Source of the DNA: Phycisphaerae bacterium SM23_33
GTDB lineage: Bacteria > Planctomycetota > Phycisphaerae > SM23-33
Direction: 5' to 3'
Length of the DNA stretch: 6,438 bases
Assembly: GCA_001303665.1 (NCBI GenBank)
Contig: LJUF01000208.1
Span: 1-6,438, forward strand
Made by a program: the position numbers and the translations under genes. Of this stretch, positions 5,900 through 6,438 are shown piece by piece. The notes below the pieces were generated by a model, which saw only the letters and a program-made list of their open reading frames with translations, made no database searches and was not told the DNA's origin. Within the stretch, counting starts at the first letter, position 1; every line of letters starts with the position of its first letter.

Positions 5900-6438
5900 G
5901 TTCTGCTGAATTGTCCTCAATTATCGGCCAGCTCCTCCCGCCGGGGCCAGAAGATAAGCCGATCCCCGCTCACTGGCTGATAAGGAATATCCCCGGCCTG
6001 TTCCATCGGTCTTGGGGTCCGACCTGGAAGGGGATAGCCCTGCCGAGACCAGCATTTCACCTTATCGGAAAGGCGTCCCGGCGCGGACGCCGCCTCCGGC
6101 CGCCCGGGCGGGTCAGCAGCTTCGCCAAAACAGGGCAGCCCTTCCCCGCCCCGAAGGAAAACCGAAATGCCGCACTCGACCGGCCATGTCGGACCAGATT
6201 CTATGACCCTGACCCGGCCGCGTCAACCGCGAAAGCCCCGTTCACTCACTCACCCCCGCCGGCCACCTCCGGAGCCGGCTGCGGGCGAAAGACCCACGGC
6301 CGAACCCGTACAGGCGGGGTAACCGCTGAACCCATTTTGAAGGGATTTGAGTGTCTCCTGGGCGCAGGGATCCGGCCGGGGTAATCTTCCGCAATGCTCT
6401 GTCAATAAAAGGCTTGGCGCCGACGGCCGCGGTTGTCC
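5900..6438. other. Gene-free region upstream of trpS with inverted repeats in the presumed leader
   Basis: No convincing protein gene is seen on either strand in these 539 bp; the open frames are Arg/Pro-rich and resemble no family. In the presumed trpS leader, read on the minus strand, there are four features. An ATG at 6187 opens a 24-codon frame ending at 6113, with one Trp near its end. A perfect palindrome CCGCCCGGGCGG (6111-6100) follows. Then comes a hairpin with 7-bp arms GGCGTCC/GGACGCC (6091-6072) followed by TTT. Nearer trpS is an outer 7-bp stem GCCGGGG/CCCCGGC (5997-5991 with 5946-5940). GATAAGG at 6066-6060 can also pair with CCTTATC at 5985-5979. I see no T-box consensus and no tRNA, RNase P or tmRNA signature. 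Confidence 0.5.
6198..6226 (-). promoter_or_regulatory. trpS: Probable sigma-70-type promoter for trpS
   Basis: On the minus strand, TTGACG (6226-6221) and TAGAAT (6203-6198) are separated by exactly 17 bp, one mismatch each from the -35 and -10 consensus. Transcription would start near 6191, giving a leader of about 300 nt before the trpS ATG. It is the best promoter match I see in the window and lies in a gene-free region with correct orientation. Planctomycete promoters are not well characterised, so a chance match is possible. Confidence 0.5.

Noticed and set aside
5887..6190. T-box riboswitch in the trpS leader
   Set aside because: Although T-boxes often precede synthetase genes, I find no AGGGTGG-NACC-like T-box sequence and no clear terminator/antiterminator pair carrying it.
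6364..6371. GCAGGGAT near the window end as a fourth copy of the repeat
   Set aside because: Only 8 nt match one tandem unit; no second unit, T-rich patch or opposite arm follows.
5911..6384. 157-codon + strand frame (TTG start) upstream of trpS
   Set aside because: Composition is Pro/Arg/Gly-rich with no domain or helix pattern, there is no ribosome site, and it overlaps the presumed trpS promoter and leader.
6400..6405. Perfect -35 hexamer TTGACA on the minus strand near the window end
   Set aside because: No acceptable -10 sequence lies 15-19 bp downstream; the sequence there is ACCCCGG.

Overview
The window is GC-rich bacterial DNA with tightly packed genes. It most resembles a planctomycete, possibly of the Phycisphaerae type. 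This is inferred from the GC content, a type I sulfatase, a secreted protein of unknown function, a long-form RidA paralogue and mostly weak Shine-Dalgarno sites. No rRNA or other lineage marker is present to settle it.

Layout. On the + strand are the 3' end of a flavin-reductase-like gene (2-340), a gap with a terminator-like hairpin, and a gene for a secreted protein of unknown function with a carboxypeptidase-regulatory-like N-terminal domain (534-1403). It converges, with only 10 bp between stop codons, on a minus-strand run. In transcription order that run is trpS (5886-4912), a type I sulfatase (4816-3356), a small three-helix membrane protein (3136-2771), scpA (2683-1835) and a RidA-family gene (1872-1414). 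The last two overlap by 38 bp. About 550 bp upstream of trpS hold no convincing gene. They contain the best promoter-like sequence in the window (TTGACG-17-TAGAAT, minus strand) and an apparent leader of about 300 nt with several inverted repeats.

The genes are a mixture: tRNA charging (TrpS), chromosome condensation (ScpA), probable metabolite-damage control (RidA family), flavin-dependent redox, sulfate-ester hydrolysis, and two uncharacterised envelope or exported proteins. No single pathway joins them. Co-directional transcription could link the five minus-strand genes.

The most unusual feature is a small repeat of about 63-65 bp, present three times (2700-2762, 3292-3356, 4842-4904). 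Each copy starts with three tandem units of the type GCAGGG(G)AT, followed by a T-rich patch and a CGC-A-GC motif. The middle copy has perfect 19-bp inverted arms. Every copy lies within 8 nt of the stop codon of a minus-strand gene (trpS, sulfatase, membrane protein). The outer two copies bracket the sulfatase/membrane-protein pair, which separates trpS from scpA. This suggests a REP-like or MITE-like intergenic element tied to 3' ends, and possibly to the insertion of that gene pair.
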